From: Papaver somniferum
Lineage: Eukaryota > Streptophyta > Magnoliopsida > Ranunculales > Papaveraceae
DNA length: 64,000 nucleotides
NCBI RefSeq assembly: GCF_003573695.1
Contig: NC_039363.1
Location: forward strand, 129,129,302-129,193,301
Direction: 5' to 3'
Position numbers and translations under genes: made by a program. A model generated the notes under the pieces. That model had not been told where the DNA came from, did not search any database, and worked only from the letters and a program-made list of their open reading frames with translations. This document shows positions 12,261 to 24,800 of this stretch, piece after piece; position 1 is the stretch's first letter; the number at the start of each line of letters is the position of its first letter.

Positions 12261-12863
12261 AGATCCATGAATTGAAGTAATGAAATATTATGAAGAACGT
12301 AGAATATTTTCTAGGAATTCAATTGATGAATCTTGCGACTAGAAATAATTAATTGATTAATTGATGGCTTTATACTAGCAGGCAAGCTGTCTAGGAGCGT
12401 TATAATTATTCGAAAATCGAGATATGAGCTAGTTGAAGCGTAATACTCGATTTGAATGTTTATTCTGTAAATTCAGTGATCATTGTGACATCCTGAAGAC
12501 GTTATTGCTCTATACTAGTGATTAATACATCTAGGATCCGTCCAATCATTTCGATTCTATACAGAAGTGATTACTGAAATTGCTCAGTTAACGAAATATG
12601 TCGTGGTCTCAGTTGAGAGACTGCATACGTATGCTCTGAGAGGCAATACACTCAGTCAGAGGTTCTTAGGGATGTTTTGAGAGGAAATACACTCGGTCAG
12701 AGATCATCGTGGCATGAGTTTTCATGCTTTAATGAGAGACATAAGCCTCAATACTCATTTGATTACTGGATCAGAAATATGAAAGATTATGGTTTTACGA
12801 TTTTAGCATTTGTCGAAAAATCCACCATCAACACTCATACATAATCTTGAATCCGTGTACAAA
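12261..12863. other. Unassigned repeat-derived DNA
   Basis: No gene. It contains two near-identical words, GAGAGGCAATACACTCAGTC and GAGAGGAAATACACTCGGTC, about 47 bp apart (near 12640 and 12687). This resembles LTR subrepeats, possibly the outer part of the gypsy relic's 5' LTR. Confidence 0.4.
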
Positions 12864-13228
12864 CTTATATGGTTACTATCCATACAAGATTGAACCAATT
12901 TTTCGCTAGATTCCAAATGACAATGAATTTGGACCCAACATTTTTATAACATATTTATTTGTTAAAATCTAGATTCCTACTAAAGATGAGCACAATCCGA
13001 GAACATAACTCCACCATCTACCACTTTGAAAATCAATCGTTGAAATTAACGGTCGAAATTAAAATCGGTAGACTGTGAGATTTGGTATATCAAATTGTGC
13101 TCATTATAGGTAGAAATCTAGAGTTTAACAAGAGGAACATATCAAAAAAATATTGGGTTCAAATTAATTCATTGTCATTTTGATATGGAAAAATTGGTTC
13201 AATCTTGTATAGATAGTGTCCATATAAG
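12864..13228. mobile_element. Foldback MITE with long terminal inverted repeats
   Basis: The left arm starts CTTATATGGTTACTATCCAT and the right arm ends with the complement CTTATATGGACACTATCTAT. The arms then match over ~140 bp with substitutions and small indels: ACAAGATTGAACCAATTTTT is identical in both, followed by AATGACAATGAATT, CCCAA-ATTTTT, TTGTTAAA-TCTAGATT and ATGAGCACAAT. The loop is about 70-80 bp. No open frame exists. I could not find a clean target-site duplication, so the superfamily is open. A transcript through it would form a long hairpin. Confidence 0.8.
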
Positions 13229-13545
13229 ATTGTCAATGGATCCTCCCTCTTTATTTAGTTCAATGATATTTATAAGCATACATGGTAAAATATAGGGATT
13301 CAATTATGAATCATGGATATTTGATTCACGATTCAACATATGAATCGATTCTTAAAAATGAAAACCGAGTTGAAAACCTTGATCCCAACAAATATACCTT
13401 TGGAATTAGATAACCAGTCTTATAATATATCATTAAAATTACGGTTTTATGTTACAAAAGGCGAGCGAGGTGCTCGTGAAGGCGCCCAAAATGCACGATG
13501 AACTGTGTTGGCGCCTCACGCCTCATACAACATAGTCCGGCCACG
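13229..13545. other. Intergenic DNA between MITE and Tat element
   Basis: No gene or named repeat is recognised. The first bases (13229-13260) are A/T-rich and carry no inverted copy of the MITE end. Confidence 0.4.
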
Positions 13546-13550
13546 GAGAA
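13546..13550. other. 5-bp target-site duplication (GAGAA), left copy
   Basis: GAGAA immediately precedes the 5' LTR and is repeated exactly at 27548-27552, right after the 3' LTR. It marks a single insertion of the whole 14-kb element. Confidence 0.9.
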
Positions 13551-14518
13551 TGTATGTACACCTTTCATCATCCTCCACGTGTACAGAAAGAGACACGTGG
13601 AAGGCATGCGAAGCGAGACATCAAAACATGATAGCAAGCATCTCATCAGAAGATACCATCGGTCAGCAGATCTGACGGTCAGGGACAGAGGACCACAGAG
13701 GTATGATGGCTCAGAGGAGCACCAGATAATACCCCTTGGGTATTAACACACCCAATCCCGAGGAAGATCCCAGATCAACGGATGAGAGGAAGTTTGGCTG
13801 ACACAGATGTGACCAGACAAAGAGACACTTGTCTGACACGAGCATACATCCATCTACCCGCATTAAATACCAAAGAGATATACACGTGTCGATCAGCTCG
13901 TGGAAGAAGCGAGGATAACCCTTTGTATTCAAGCTCAGGCCGCGGCATACGCCGAAGACCTCTTCGTAATAGGCACAAATCACAAGAAGATAAGATTACA
14001 ACGGCACCTCACAGATGGGACCCACGTTCCTTCCCTATAAATACCCCTCTCCACTAAGAGAGAAGGGGCAGACAATTTTGTAGAGCAATTAGAGGAGAGC
14101 ATAGGAGAGAAAAATAGAAAGAGTAAGTAATCCCCCTACTTCCGCAGACCTATGTATACTTTAAAGTCATTCGACTATCTTTGTAACCATTCAGTACATA
14201 GTGAAACACCAAACCCCATGGATGTAGGCCTTAGTGCCGAACCACGTAAATCTGTCTCATTTACATTTCATCACCTTACATTCAGCGTTAAACTTCATAT
14301 GCTTTATATTTATACTTGATTCTTGATTTATTTTTTTATACGAACATTATTTATGATAATATTCGACTAGACAATGACAAGCCCGAAGGCTTCGAGTCGA
14401 TGAATCGATATAATCATCCCGTTACGCATACGATGTACGATTCTAGAATTAGGATGTATGCGAATATTGTTTGTGAACACGTGGACACGTGGATGGCTTC
14501 GTGATTTATGTGTTCACA
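13551..14518 (+). repeat. 5' LTR of the Tat element
   Basis: The LTR starts TGTATGTACACCTTTCATCA and ends TGTGTTCACA. TATAAATA at 14036-14043 lies in a C-rich context (TCCCTATAAATACCCC) and is the probable promoter for the genomic RNA. An E/G-box-like CACGTG occurs near 13578 and again near 14480. The small open frames inside (13498-13746, 14316-14504 and minus-strand ones) recur in the 3' LTR and are not genes. Confidence 0.93.
14036..14043 (+). promoter_or_regulatory. TATA box of the 5' LTR
   Basis: TATAAATA sits about 485 bp into the 968-bp LTR, followed by pyrimidine-rich sequence. It would start transcription near 14070. The 3' LTR copy is at 27065-27072. Confidence 0.7.
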
Positions 14519-14521
14519 ATT

Positions 14522-14538
14522 TGGCGCTAAAAACAGGG
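14522..14538 (+). other. Primer-binding site of the Tat element
   Basis: TGGCGCTAAAAACAGGG starts 3 bp after the LTR end, the usual place for pairing with a tRNA 3' end. I did not assign the tRNA. Confidence 0.7.
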
Positions 14539-15026
14539 ACTTTGTCCCGGTAAAAGATTTATCTTATATCCTGTGATTTCACCTTAAAACGCGCATTATG
14601 GTTGTGCCATATTCTGGGTTCAGCGTGCTTTCAAAACCTTTTTTATTCTGGGTTCATGGTCTTCATTTTCACAAACACCATTTCAAAGCAGACAAACCCG
14701 CATCTATCTATCACAGATTTGCACGTGAGGTGTTTTCCTTAACTAAAACTTAATAATCCAGATTCATGAGTCTTCGCGATGGATCTGCCTTTTCAAGAGT
14801 TCTTTTTCAAAAGTAGTCTGAAAACAAGATTCACGATCGTTTATTAGAGGATTTGTATTGCAAAAACTAGACCGATGAAGTCTTTACAGTTCTTTTCTAT
14901 TAAGGCCCTTGGGCAGCTCATTTCCTTCTATTCCAATAGTCTTGCAGGTACGAATGACACTAACCCGATCCTTGTGGATATCTTTGGTTCTCCTTATTTA
15001 TCCCCTTATGCAGAAAAGGATTAAAA

Positions 15027-17457
15027 ATGGAGAAAATACTAGAGGCAGGAAAAACCAAAGCCTCATCAAAGGAGACACCGAGGGTTACCTCGGTCATGAC
15101 CCGAAGCAAGCAGAAAGGATACAAAGCTAAAACAACTACTCAGAGGAAGGATGCTGCGGAGATCACTTCACCTATAAACACTAACTCCATTGCAGCCGCG
15201 GATCTCAAAGCAGCAGCCACGAAGACTGTTGCGGCCATCCAGGCTACAGAAGCTAGCAAGACTTTGGTTTCAAGCCAAATCCATCAACAAAAAGAGGGGG
15301 TAGCAGAGTCTATGACACATCAGCTCGCACATCCACCAATCTTCGGAATGCCGTCAACCAACGGTCAGAATCAAACCATACCAGTGGTTTTAGCACCACG
15401 GGTGGAAGCTCAACCGAGGGACCAAACTTGGAGATACCAACGATTGAAGTTGAATCTCGACCACCCTTAATACACACAGTAGACGAAGGGGGGACTATGG
15501 CCGTAGGAGTACCAGCCGGAACTCCCCATCAGGGATCAAACCAGTCCCACCGACTGATGGTAGAGCTCGAAGAATTGAAAAAGAGCCAGCAGGTCTATGC
15601 AGATGCCGTAGCTCTTCTGGCCAGGGAGAACCAAGACTTGAAAGATAGGATTGCCCAAAGCACGAAGACTAGCCAACAACTGGACGAAGAAAATTCTAAA
15701 GCACCAGAGCCTAATCGAGACCGAAGAATCATCCTAGCAAATGACGCCAGGGGAAGCAGTGCATCCGACCCGGAATATGCCACCGAAGAGTTAGACTATT
15801 ATGACAGCGAAGATCGAAGAAAGAAACGCTCAACTGAGCATGAGAACGTGGGATATTATCGCGCAATGGAGGAGATGCGTGATGAGATGATGGCTGAGAT
15901 CAAACAGTTAAAAGCCAGACAAGGCGGAGGAAGGCTTGAAGAGGTGATGAAAGAAGCTAACTCCACGCCCCTAACTCATCGTATGGAAAATACCCCCACT
16001 ACGTTAAAATTCCCTGTCCCAACTTTTGAATGCTACGACGGATCCAGTGATCCCGCGGCACATATCCGGTATTATAACCGTATCTTAGCCCGATGGAGTC
16101 AGAACGACGCCGTCCTCTGTAGATATTTCCCATCAAGTCTGAAGGGATCGGCTTTGTCTTGGTTTGACAACCTGCCACCTGATTCCATCAACTCCTACGA
16201 TCAACTCGCAGAGAAATTTCTGAGGACAAACATGTACAACAAAGCTGTCAACACTGGAATGGATAAACTTTTTCTCTGGCAATTGGCTACAATGAGAACA
16301 CGAGGGAATACACCAATAGATGGCACAAGATCTGCCAAGCCATAGGAAGTGTGGACCCCGTAGTAAGTATCAACTGCTACAAGTGGGGATTAGACCGAAT
16401 GAGTCCACTATTTGTTGAGATTCATGGAAGCGTGCCTAAGACAGAAGGATATCTTCGAATAATTATTGAAAAGTACGCTCGTCTTGAAGAAATCCAGCGT
16501 GAGAACCCGAGGGAACACACGCAGAGGTCTCACCGTACCAATTCCGCAGAACAAACCAGCGGGGCCAAGAGAAATAGCTCAGTGGAACGGCCACACGAAG
16601 ATAGGAAGGAACGAAGGGATGAACGACGAAAATTCGAAGATCAGGTTTACACGAAGCTCAATGCTAGATACGCTCGGATCTTGCGAGAGATCAAAGGAAG
16701 GGAAAATTTGGAGTGGCCATGGTCTAAGGGAAAACAGCCCCCAAGAACCGAGAAGTCTAAAGATTACTGTGAGTATCATTGCTTCAATGGACACCAGACC
16801 GAGAAATGCAAAAACCTCAAAATAATGATCCAAAAATTGATTGATGCTGGCGAACTCAAATATTACATACGAAAGGAGGTCACCGAGGATAGATCCAAAC
16901 GGACCAAGCAAGTCCAACTTCCAGAGGGAAACCGCACAATCAACACCATCTCGTGTTCCGAAGCCGCAGGGCCCTCCCTTACAGCGCAGATAGGAAAGAG
17001 GCTACGGAAGAAGTTCGAAGACCACTGCGAATTATATAAGATTGATGGCGTAGAGGTGGACGAGCACGAAGAGTGGATGGACGCACCTATTATCTTCGAT
17101 ACTGAAGATATCGAAGAAGATATGGAAGATCATAACGATCCCTTGGTCCTCACACTACCAGTGGCCGGATGTAACCTCAAAAAGATCCTCATAGACGGGG
17201 GAAGCTCAGTGAACGTTCTATTCCACGACGCATTCAAACGGATAAAGCTCCATGATGAACAGCTAATGACCTCTTATTACACCATCTATGGGTTCAATGG
17301 AGCGCCCACAAAGCCATTGGGAGACATCGTGTTGCAGGTGAACGCCGGACCCATGAAAGTAGAAACACGATTCAGCGTGGTTGACGCCCCATCCCCCTAT
17401 AACGCCATTATTGGACGAAAGTGGTTACATAAACTCAAGGGAGTGGCAGCAACTTAA
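15027..17457 (+). pseudogene. Tat element gag and protease, broken
   Basis: Gag packages the element RNA and protease matures the polyprotein. The open pieces are 15027-15470, 15428-16345 and 16351-17457, in three different frames, so at least two frameshifts exist (near 15400 and 16315). The middle piece has a coiled-coil-like stretch and the retrotransposon gag domain (GSALSWFDNLPPDSINSYDQ). The third has a CCHC-like knuckle (CEYHCFNGHQTEKC, from 16768), then the protease with ILIDGGSSVNVLF and YNAIIGRKWLHKL. The catalytic triplet reads DGGS, where D-S/T-G is usual. A TAA at 17455 stops the frame just after the protease. The protein resumes in the same frame at 17458-17715. Confidence 0.85.
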
Positions 17458-19199
17458 TACCAATATCTCAGGTTCCCTACACCCGAGGGAGTGATGGAAA
17501 TTAAGGGAGATCGGGTCTCTGCAAAAGAGTGCCAGACCACTCAGGATCGTATCAACAACGAACAAGAAGAGCAGCGAAAAACCCGAAGGATTAAAAATAA
17601 AGAAGTTGCGAAAGAAAAGGCCATAGACCTGTTTCTCAAGGAAACCACATGGAAGGGTTTGACAAAAGATGATAATGTCCTAAACACAGAAACAGGTACT
17701 TCAGCAGCCAACGAATGACAAAAACATGCCAAATAGCAATTAAAGAACGTCCCAGTCCTCGGGGACCCGAAGCCGGTGTTCACACCAATAGAGCCCGTAA
17801 AATAAATCAACATAGGAACGGAGAAAACCCGAAGATGATCAAAGTAGGGACCATAATGGACGAAAGAATAGAAGATTCCTTAACCAAGTTACTTAAAGAA
17901 TACGCGGATGTATTCGCCTGGAAGTTAGGAGATATGCCGGGGATTGATCCGAAAATAATCCAACACGAGCTGCGCATCAAACCAGGCACACCACCTTTCA
18001 GGCAGAAAATAAGGAAAGTTGCACCGGAGTATCATAAGGCAGTAGAAGAAGAACTTCGGAAGCTACTAGAAGCAGGCTTCATCAAGGAAGTCAAATACCC
18101 TACATGGATCTCCAACATGGTCGTCGTTCCTAAGAAAAATGGAGGGGTTAGAATATGCATCGACTTTACTAACCTCAACAAGGCATGTCCAAAGGACAGC
18201 TATCCCCTGCCAAGCATAGATCAGCTGGTTGAAGCAGTGGAAGGATACGAAGAACTGTCATTTATGGATGGATATTCTGGTTACAACCAAGTAGCCCTGG
18301 CAGAAGAAGATCAACTACACACAGCATTCTACACCCCGCATGGCCTTTATTGCTACACTAGAATGCCCTTTGGACTTCGAAACGCAGGGGCAACGTACCA
18401 AAGAATGGTCGATGCAATCTTCAGGCCATGGATTGGTAGTACCTTAGAAGTCTACGTTGATGACATGCTCGTCAAAAGTAAGCTGCGCAAAGATCACCAC
18501 CAGGACCTGAGAGATATTTTCGAAGCAAGGAGGAAACATCACATGAAAGTAAATCCAGAAAAATGCACTTTCGGTGTCACCTCAGGGAAATTCCTCGGAT
18601 ATCTGGTAACAAAAAGGGGCATTGAGGTAGACCCCGCGAAGATACAAGCCATAGTAGAAATGCCATCTCCGAAGAATTTAAAAGAAGTGCAGAAGCTCAA
18701 TGGATCCATAGCATCCTTGGGCATATTTATTGCCCGATCCTCGGACAAATGCAAACATTTTTTCAATATTCTCAAAAAAGGGAGTAAGTTTGAATGGACC
18801 GCAGAATGCGAAGAAGCCTTCCAAAGAATCAAAGAACACCTGGCTTCAATTCCAATCCTGCAGAAGCCTGATTCTGATGAGGTTTTGGCATTGTACATAG
18901 CAGCGACAGAAGACGCAGTTAGCGCAGTATTGGTCAAAACCAATACGAAGATAGAACAACCTATCTATTATGTCAGTAAGACCCTCAATTCTGCGGAAAG
19001 GAACTACACGAAGATCGAACAACTCATCCTGGCATTGGTATGGGCTACGCAAAAGCTGAGAACCTATTTCCTAACTCACTTCATCCGCGTCCCATACAAA
19101 GCACTACTGGAAGCAGTCCTCAAAAGCGCGGGAAAAGTAGGAAGAATAGCCAAGTGGAACACCCACCTGGACCAATTCAACATCATTCATGAAATTTAA
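17458..19199 (+). pseudogene. Tat element reverse transcriptase and RNase H, broken
   Basis: After a linker with more in-frame stops (17716-17800) and a frameshift near 17825, the frame 17715-19199 encodes the reverse transcriptase. It shows KVKYPTWISNMVVVPKKNGG-type fingers (from about 18090), FMDGYSGYNQV, MPFGLRNAGATYQR and the catalytic YVDD at 18453-18464, then the connection domain LGYLVTKRGIEVDPAKI. The adjoining RNase H-like segment has YYVSKTLNSAERNYTKIEQL. All canonical reverse-transcriptase catalytic motifs are kept. The frame ends at TAA 19197-19199, after which homology continues in frame, so this stop is a mutation. Confidence 0.88.
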
Positions 19200-19760
19200 C
19201 ATTCCCAAAAATCCCAAGTTTTGGCGGATTTCTTAGCAGACCTCCCCCTGGACAACGACGAAGAGATTAGGGGAATACTAGAAGCCGATGAAGAAAGCAA
19301 GGATCTTGTTGATGTCCTCGAACCCGCGAGTCAAAGACAATGGGAAGTCTTCGTTGATGGTTCCAAAAATAAGGAAGGGGCAGGAATAGGCATTGTCATC
19401 ACCACCCCAACTGGAGAAAGGATCGTACAAGCACTCATGTTAGAATTCAAATAGCATACTAACAACATCGTCGAATACGAGGCAGTCGTACATGCCCTCC
19501 GCTTAATAATAGAGATGGGAGTACCCGATGTAAGACTGACAAGTGATTCGCAGCTTGTCATACGGCAAATAGGGCTCGAATACAATGTGTACGACGACAC
19601 CCTCTCAGCTTACATGGCCTTGGTCCAAACATTGGCATCACAAATTCCGAACATCAAATTCCGGCACTTATGCAGAAGGGATCTCAGGCACGCGGATGCC
19701 CTAGCATATATATCATCCATGCTGAAGGACAAGAGTATCGAAGCTATCAAAATAACAAGG
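19200..19760 (+). pseudogene. Tat element second (ancestral-type) RNase H
   Basis: Continuing in the same frame from 19200, ADFLADLP is followed by WEVFVDGSKNKEGAGIGIVI with the first catalytic Asp, then an in-frame TAG at 19452-19454, then VEYEAVVHAL with Glu, TSDSQLVIRQI with the second Asp, and RHADALAYI with the last Asp. All four catalytic positions survive, but the TAG splits the domain. A second RNase H between the ordinary RNase H and integrase is diagnostic of the Tat lineage in plants. Confidence 0.85.
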
Positions 19761-21160
19761 GTATACGAGCCTTCAATTGCACCACAATTCTCCTTTGCTA
19801 TAAATCAATATACAGTGGAAGAAAATATCGAATATCAGGTAGGAGAAGACATCCGTGACGATTTTGACGAAGAAGATATCCTGTCAAGAGCAAATCAAGA
19901 CGAAGATTTCAGCAACGAAGATGATTGGAGAATGATGATCCATGCGTTTCTCAAGGATGGAACCTTACCTGCGGATCACAAACAAAACATGAAAATACTC
20001 TCCAAAGTAGGAAGATATGACCTTCGGGATGGAATCCTGTACAAGAAATCTTTCCCGGACCGTTACTACGTTGCTTATCCAGGAAAGAGGGGCATCAAGT
20101 TCTAAACGACATCCATTATGGTGACGCAGGAAATCATAGCAGCATGAGATCACTGGCCGACAAAGCAAAAATGCAAGGATATTACTGGCCCATAATGATA
20201 CAAGATGCCGCAAGAATGTCCCGACGATGTGAAGAATGTCAGCGTTTCGCCAAAAAGATACATGCACCAGCAACAACGTTGAATTCTGTGGATAGTCCGT
20301 GGCCATTCGCAAAATGGGGCATAGATATCGTTGGGCCTTTCATCGAAGGATCAGGGAAAAGACGATTTTTGATAGTAGCCATGGACTACTTCAGTAAATG
20401 GGTGGAAGCCAAAGCCTTAGCCAGGATCAGAGACGTGGACGTGTTTACTTTCATATTCCAAAACATTATTTGCAGGTTCGGCATACCAGCGGAAATCGTG
20501 TCCGATAATGGTAAACAATTACAGGGGAAAAACATAGACATGCTCTTCGACACTTTCAAAATAAGGAAAAACAAGTCCACCCCCATATACCCTCAAAGCA
20601 ACGGACAAGCGGAAGCTACCAACAAGACCCTCGCCCTTATACTCAAAAATAAATTAGACGAACACAAGGGGCGATGGTGTGAACAGCTACACAATGTATT
20701 ATGGGAATACATGACAACACGAAGATCTGCCACTGGGGAGTCCCCGTTTCTCCTCACTTATGGAGCTGAAGCAGTCATCCCAACAGAGATCTTCATGCCA
20801 ACCACAAAGACCGAAGCATGGGAGAAAAATCTCACAACAGACATGATGTTAGAGAGACTGGACGACCTGGAAGGAAGGAGGGAAGCAGCATTGCAGAAAA
20901 TGGAAAATTATCAACAAAGACTAGCGAGGGAGTACAACAAAAAGGTAAAGCTTCGAAATTTTGTAGAGGGGCAGTATGTGCTAAGAACAATCCCGCAGTA
21001 TCAACGAGAGAAGAAATGGGGAAAGTTAGCACCTACATGGGGAGGACCTTTTATAATACACGACATTGCGGGAAACGGTTCCTACTATCTTCGCAATCTG
21101 AAAGGCGAGGTCCTCCGGCACCCTTGGAATGCTAAATGGCTCAAACCATACTACCCATAG
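19761..21160 (+). pseudogene. Tat element integrase, with upstream frameshift
   Basis: The linker and start of integrase lie in the frame ending at 20105 (GRYDLRDGILYKKSF). A frameshift at about 20100 moves reading to the frame of 20144-21160. The zinc-binding HHCC module spans about 20110-20245 (HYGDAGNHSS ... CEECQRF). The DDE core follows with GIDIVGPF, SDNGKQLQG and NGQAEATNK. The C-terminus ends GEVLRHPWNAKWLKPYYP before the TAG at 21158-21160. From 20144 on the reading frame is clean. No chromodomain is present, in keeping with Tat. Confidence 0.88.
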
Positions 21161-21823
21161 GAGCAGCGCAGCTTTGCATCCGCGTGGAGAATACCAGAAG
21201 AAGAAGGTAGCGTAACCGTTTTACATGTTTCTATCTATGGACGAGGAGTAGCAGGCCTCAACCTATCAATCAAACAAGCTTTTTGGTAAATCTTCAAGTA
21301 AACAAAATTTATTAACAATATTGAGGAAAGTAGTTAATCTACAATCTCTCAGGGCTCCCCTATCAGTGTTTATGAGTGTAAGACCAGGGGGAAGGCACCC
21401 AGCAGAAAGAGATACCCAACCAATTTTAAGGCAGTGGGTCGACGGAATGGGTGCATGTAAATATTTTCAAATAAGCATCCATATCCTAGAACGCTGCCTC
21501 GGCCCCCACCGTTTGGGAATCCTCTGGCCCAAGATTCGCCAGCGGGGTGACAGGTCTCAAGACGGTCACGAAGGTATTTACCTTCGGTGTCGCACTCTAA
21601 CACTCTCAACTTTTTACAAAACCAGTTATTTCTAGTTAACACTTCACAATACTTTAAAATAAAAAGATGAATTGATAACGCATGTACGCCAAAAGGATGA
21701 TCCATTTCATAAAGAGTTGATTACAAGATTCGGCAAATAAGATTAAAAAAGAAAACACATCAAAAAATGATCCGAAATTATATAATCAACGAGGATCAAC
21801 TTTCTATGACTAATAAAATAAAT
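21161..21823. other. Spacer between integrase and the convergent antisense gene
   Basis: Both transcription units end here: integrase from the left and the antisense gene from the right. The 21321-21635 (plus) and 21370-21705 (minus) frames show no domain. The stretch should hold the 3'UTR of the antisense transcript. Confidence 0.5.
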
Positions 21824-24800
21824 CTACTTGGACGATACAGCTCCTTCAACGGGTTTGTCTCTGCGAGATGAAGGTACGCTACCACCTGAAGAGGGCCCAG
21901 AAGAACCAGGCAAAGGCGCGGGAAGGGGACGACGCGGATAGTTCTTGACAAGACCATGTTCGATTTTAAGGCCAAGTTCAATCTTATCCAAGACTTTGTT
22001 GGTCTCTTCATCCAACTGACATCGAGCCTTATAAGTGATAACATCGGTCCGCTGGTGGGCTTGAGACAGCAATACAGATAGGCGTTCCGCCTCTTTGGAG
22101 GCAATCTCCGCTGCTTCCTCACGAGACGCGGCCAACCCTTTGAAATAGTTGGTTTGTCCTTCCTGCTGCACTAAGGCAGATTGAGTCTTTTTAAGCTCAT
22201 CATTTGCTACGTGAAGCTGTCCCTCGAGTGCTGAAAACAAAAAATACCAAGGGGTTATAACGAAGAAATAACAGAATCACCCTCGATAAAACGAGGTTAT
22301 ACCTTCGACATTAGTCGAAGCCTCCTCATACTCATTGACAACTGCGTCCCGAGCCTCATCAAGAAAGTCATATTCGGTGGATAGTTTCTCATAATCCGTT
22401 TGAAGGTTCGTAAGAGCAAATTGACTGGCATCTAAATCTACCTGCTTCATCGAATCCAAGTGACGAAGATGGTTGACTTCATCATTCACCTCCCCCATCC
22501 TTTTATGAAGTCGATACACATTCATCTCAAGATCTCTTTCAGACTCCACTTGGCGAGCAATATCCGCTCGAGACGCTGCTATGGCTTTACTAAGAGCACC
22601 AACCTCGGCCCTAGCATTATCTCTTTCCACGGAAAAACGCAGCATACTATCCCTAACCCCGGGGCCTAAGAAAGAACGAGCCTGTTGTAACTCTTCTTCT
22701 AAAAAGCGCACTCTAGCCTCTAAGTCTGAAGCATGTTCTCGAGCATCACGCAGGTTGTCACGCGTCCATAGCAACGTACCATTAAACAAACAAAGGTCAT
22801 GATTGTACTTATTTTGCATATCAACCATCAGTGTTCGCTTTTCACGCCACTCAGCTGTTAAGGCGTTGTGCTTATCAGCACGAGCATTCCACTTTACGGC
22901 TTCGCTCTTCAACTTACCCACCAACTCTGCAATACGGGATTTCTTTCGTTCCCTTTCTTTCCGAAGACATATCAACTCGGGGACTCCACCCACTGAAGAT
23001 AGGGTGGGGAGACTCAGACAGAACACCAAAACACAGATAGGGAATCACAAGGAGTGAAAAATCCGTAAAATACAAACCTGTGAAGGACGAGACACTTCTA
23101 CGAGTCTGCTCCAATTCGTTGCAGACTATAGCAAGTTCTGAACGAAGATTCTCCTCAGCGTTACCCAGTTGTTCTTTTTCCTTCAGACGGCCCCTCAGTT
23201 CATTTATTTCCGCTTCAGCCGCAGACAGTTCCTCTTCCCTATGACGAAGCTTTGCCTCCAACTTTAAAGACTTTTCTTTAAAGAATTGGTACAGAACATG
23301 GTTACAATGTTCGCTCCTCATCATCTACGTCACAAACAACAAACATTATTATACCAAAGGGATCAGATATCACGAAGAACACAATGCGCGGATATCATAA
23401 AAAGAGTACAAGGATTTACCTCTAAAACACGCTGCTGGGGGAAACCGTACTGGTACCCATCATCTATGTCCATCATGTCAGCAACAGAGGAGGGAGGGTC
23501 AACCACTAAATTAGCTTCCGAAGCTCTAAGATTCTTCTCCCACATCTCAGCAACGCGGGCTTCAGAAGACAGTTGCATCATTCGACGAGTATAAGCGTCA
23601 GAATTCTTCTCACCAGTGACCACGGGGGCAGGGTTAGGGACGAACATCAGGTTCTTCTTCTTTAGCCAAGCCAAAATGGAATCTTCACCTTCAGGCATTA
23701 GCGAGAAAGGAAAATCCTCGGAAGGAGACTCAACCGCAGACTTCCCCTTGGAGGTTATCTCCTCACCCGCGCAAGTCTCGACATTACCACCCTCAGCATG
23801 ACCACCTGCGTTCTCAGCTTGCTGATCAGTGGTAACTTCTTTACCAAGGTCCCCAAGCACATCCCAATCATCATGTGGGGAAAGAAATGAGAAGTCCTCG
23901 GCAAGACCCATGGCAGCAGTCACATCGAAGGATTCCCCCGTGGAATATATCCTACCGAAAGAGAATTCTGGGGAAATTACGGGAAAAGTACCCACACCAA
24001 CAATGTCATCGCCAACAGGGGCAGATCCACTCCCACCAGTACCACCGACGGTAACATTACCCTCAGCCTCACCATTACCACCTGTGGCAACTTCTTCTTC
24101 ACCATCACCACCCGCGACGACTTCTTCTTCAAGATCACCACCCGCGGCAACTTCAGCCTCACCATCACCACCCGCGGCAACCTCTTCTTCATTACCACCT
24201 TCGTCATCAGGGTAAGAAGTGTCGGTACGCTCTTCTCCGTTGGACATTTCTTCATCCTCACCATACCCTTGGTTTACGGGACTCGTAACCTCCTCATAAC
24301 CCTCAGCCTCACCGATAACCGCAGTAGAAGACTGTTTGGGCCCAAGTTTCTTCTTCTTCGACACCTACAAACCAGTATACATCCCACAAAGGCTCATTTT
24401 TTCCCTCACTTCAAAAATGAAAATTATTTCAAGCACGGAAAAATGGGCAAAAAGATAGATAATATAAGAAGAAACTATACCTTGGCAGCAGCAACACTCT
24501 TTGATGGATGGATAACACCAGAACCCTCCTCCCCATCTCCATCAACGACATCAAGATCATAAGGAAAATTCATGCCCGCGAAATTAGGACGCCAAGGACA
24601 GAAATCTCCATAACGAGCAGGAGGAGTTTCACGAGGCTTGCTATTTTCAGAAGGACGCCAACCACGTGGACCCGGAATCCATCTGTAAGCCCAAGGACCA
24701 ACTACCTCAATAATAGTAGCATGCCATTCATAATCATGGTCACGCTTAATTCTTTCACGAGCAGGAAAGAGTTTCCGTTTAGCAGATCCCTCAGTACCAG

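Noticed and set aside
14316..14504. 62-aa open frame near the 5' LTR end, repeated at 27345
   Set aside because: It lies inside the LTR and is duplicated only because the LTR is. It has no domain and differs between copies by missense changes.
16579..16917. Minus-strand frames opposite gag-pol (also 17541-17813, 18539-18943, 19331-19600, 19965-20312, 20832-21032)
   Set aside because: They are antisense shadows of gag-pol coding sequence with no domain and no splice-linked continuity, unlike the gene at 21824-26193.
23829..24215. Plus-strand Ser/Pro/Thr-rich frame
   Set aside because: It is the complement of the acidic repeat exon of the antisense gene. Its low complexity is a mirror effect.
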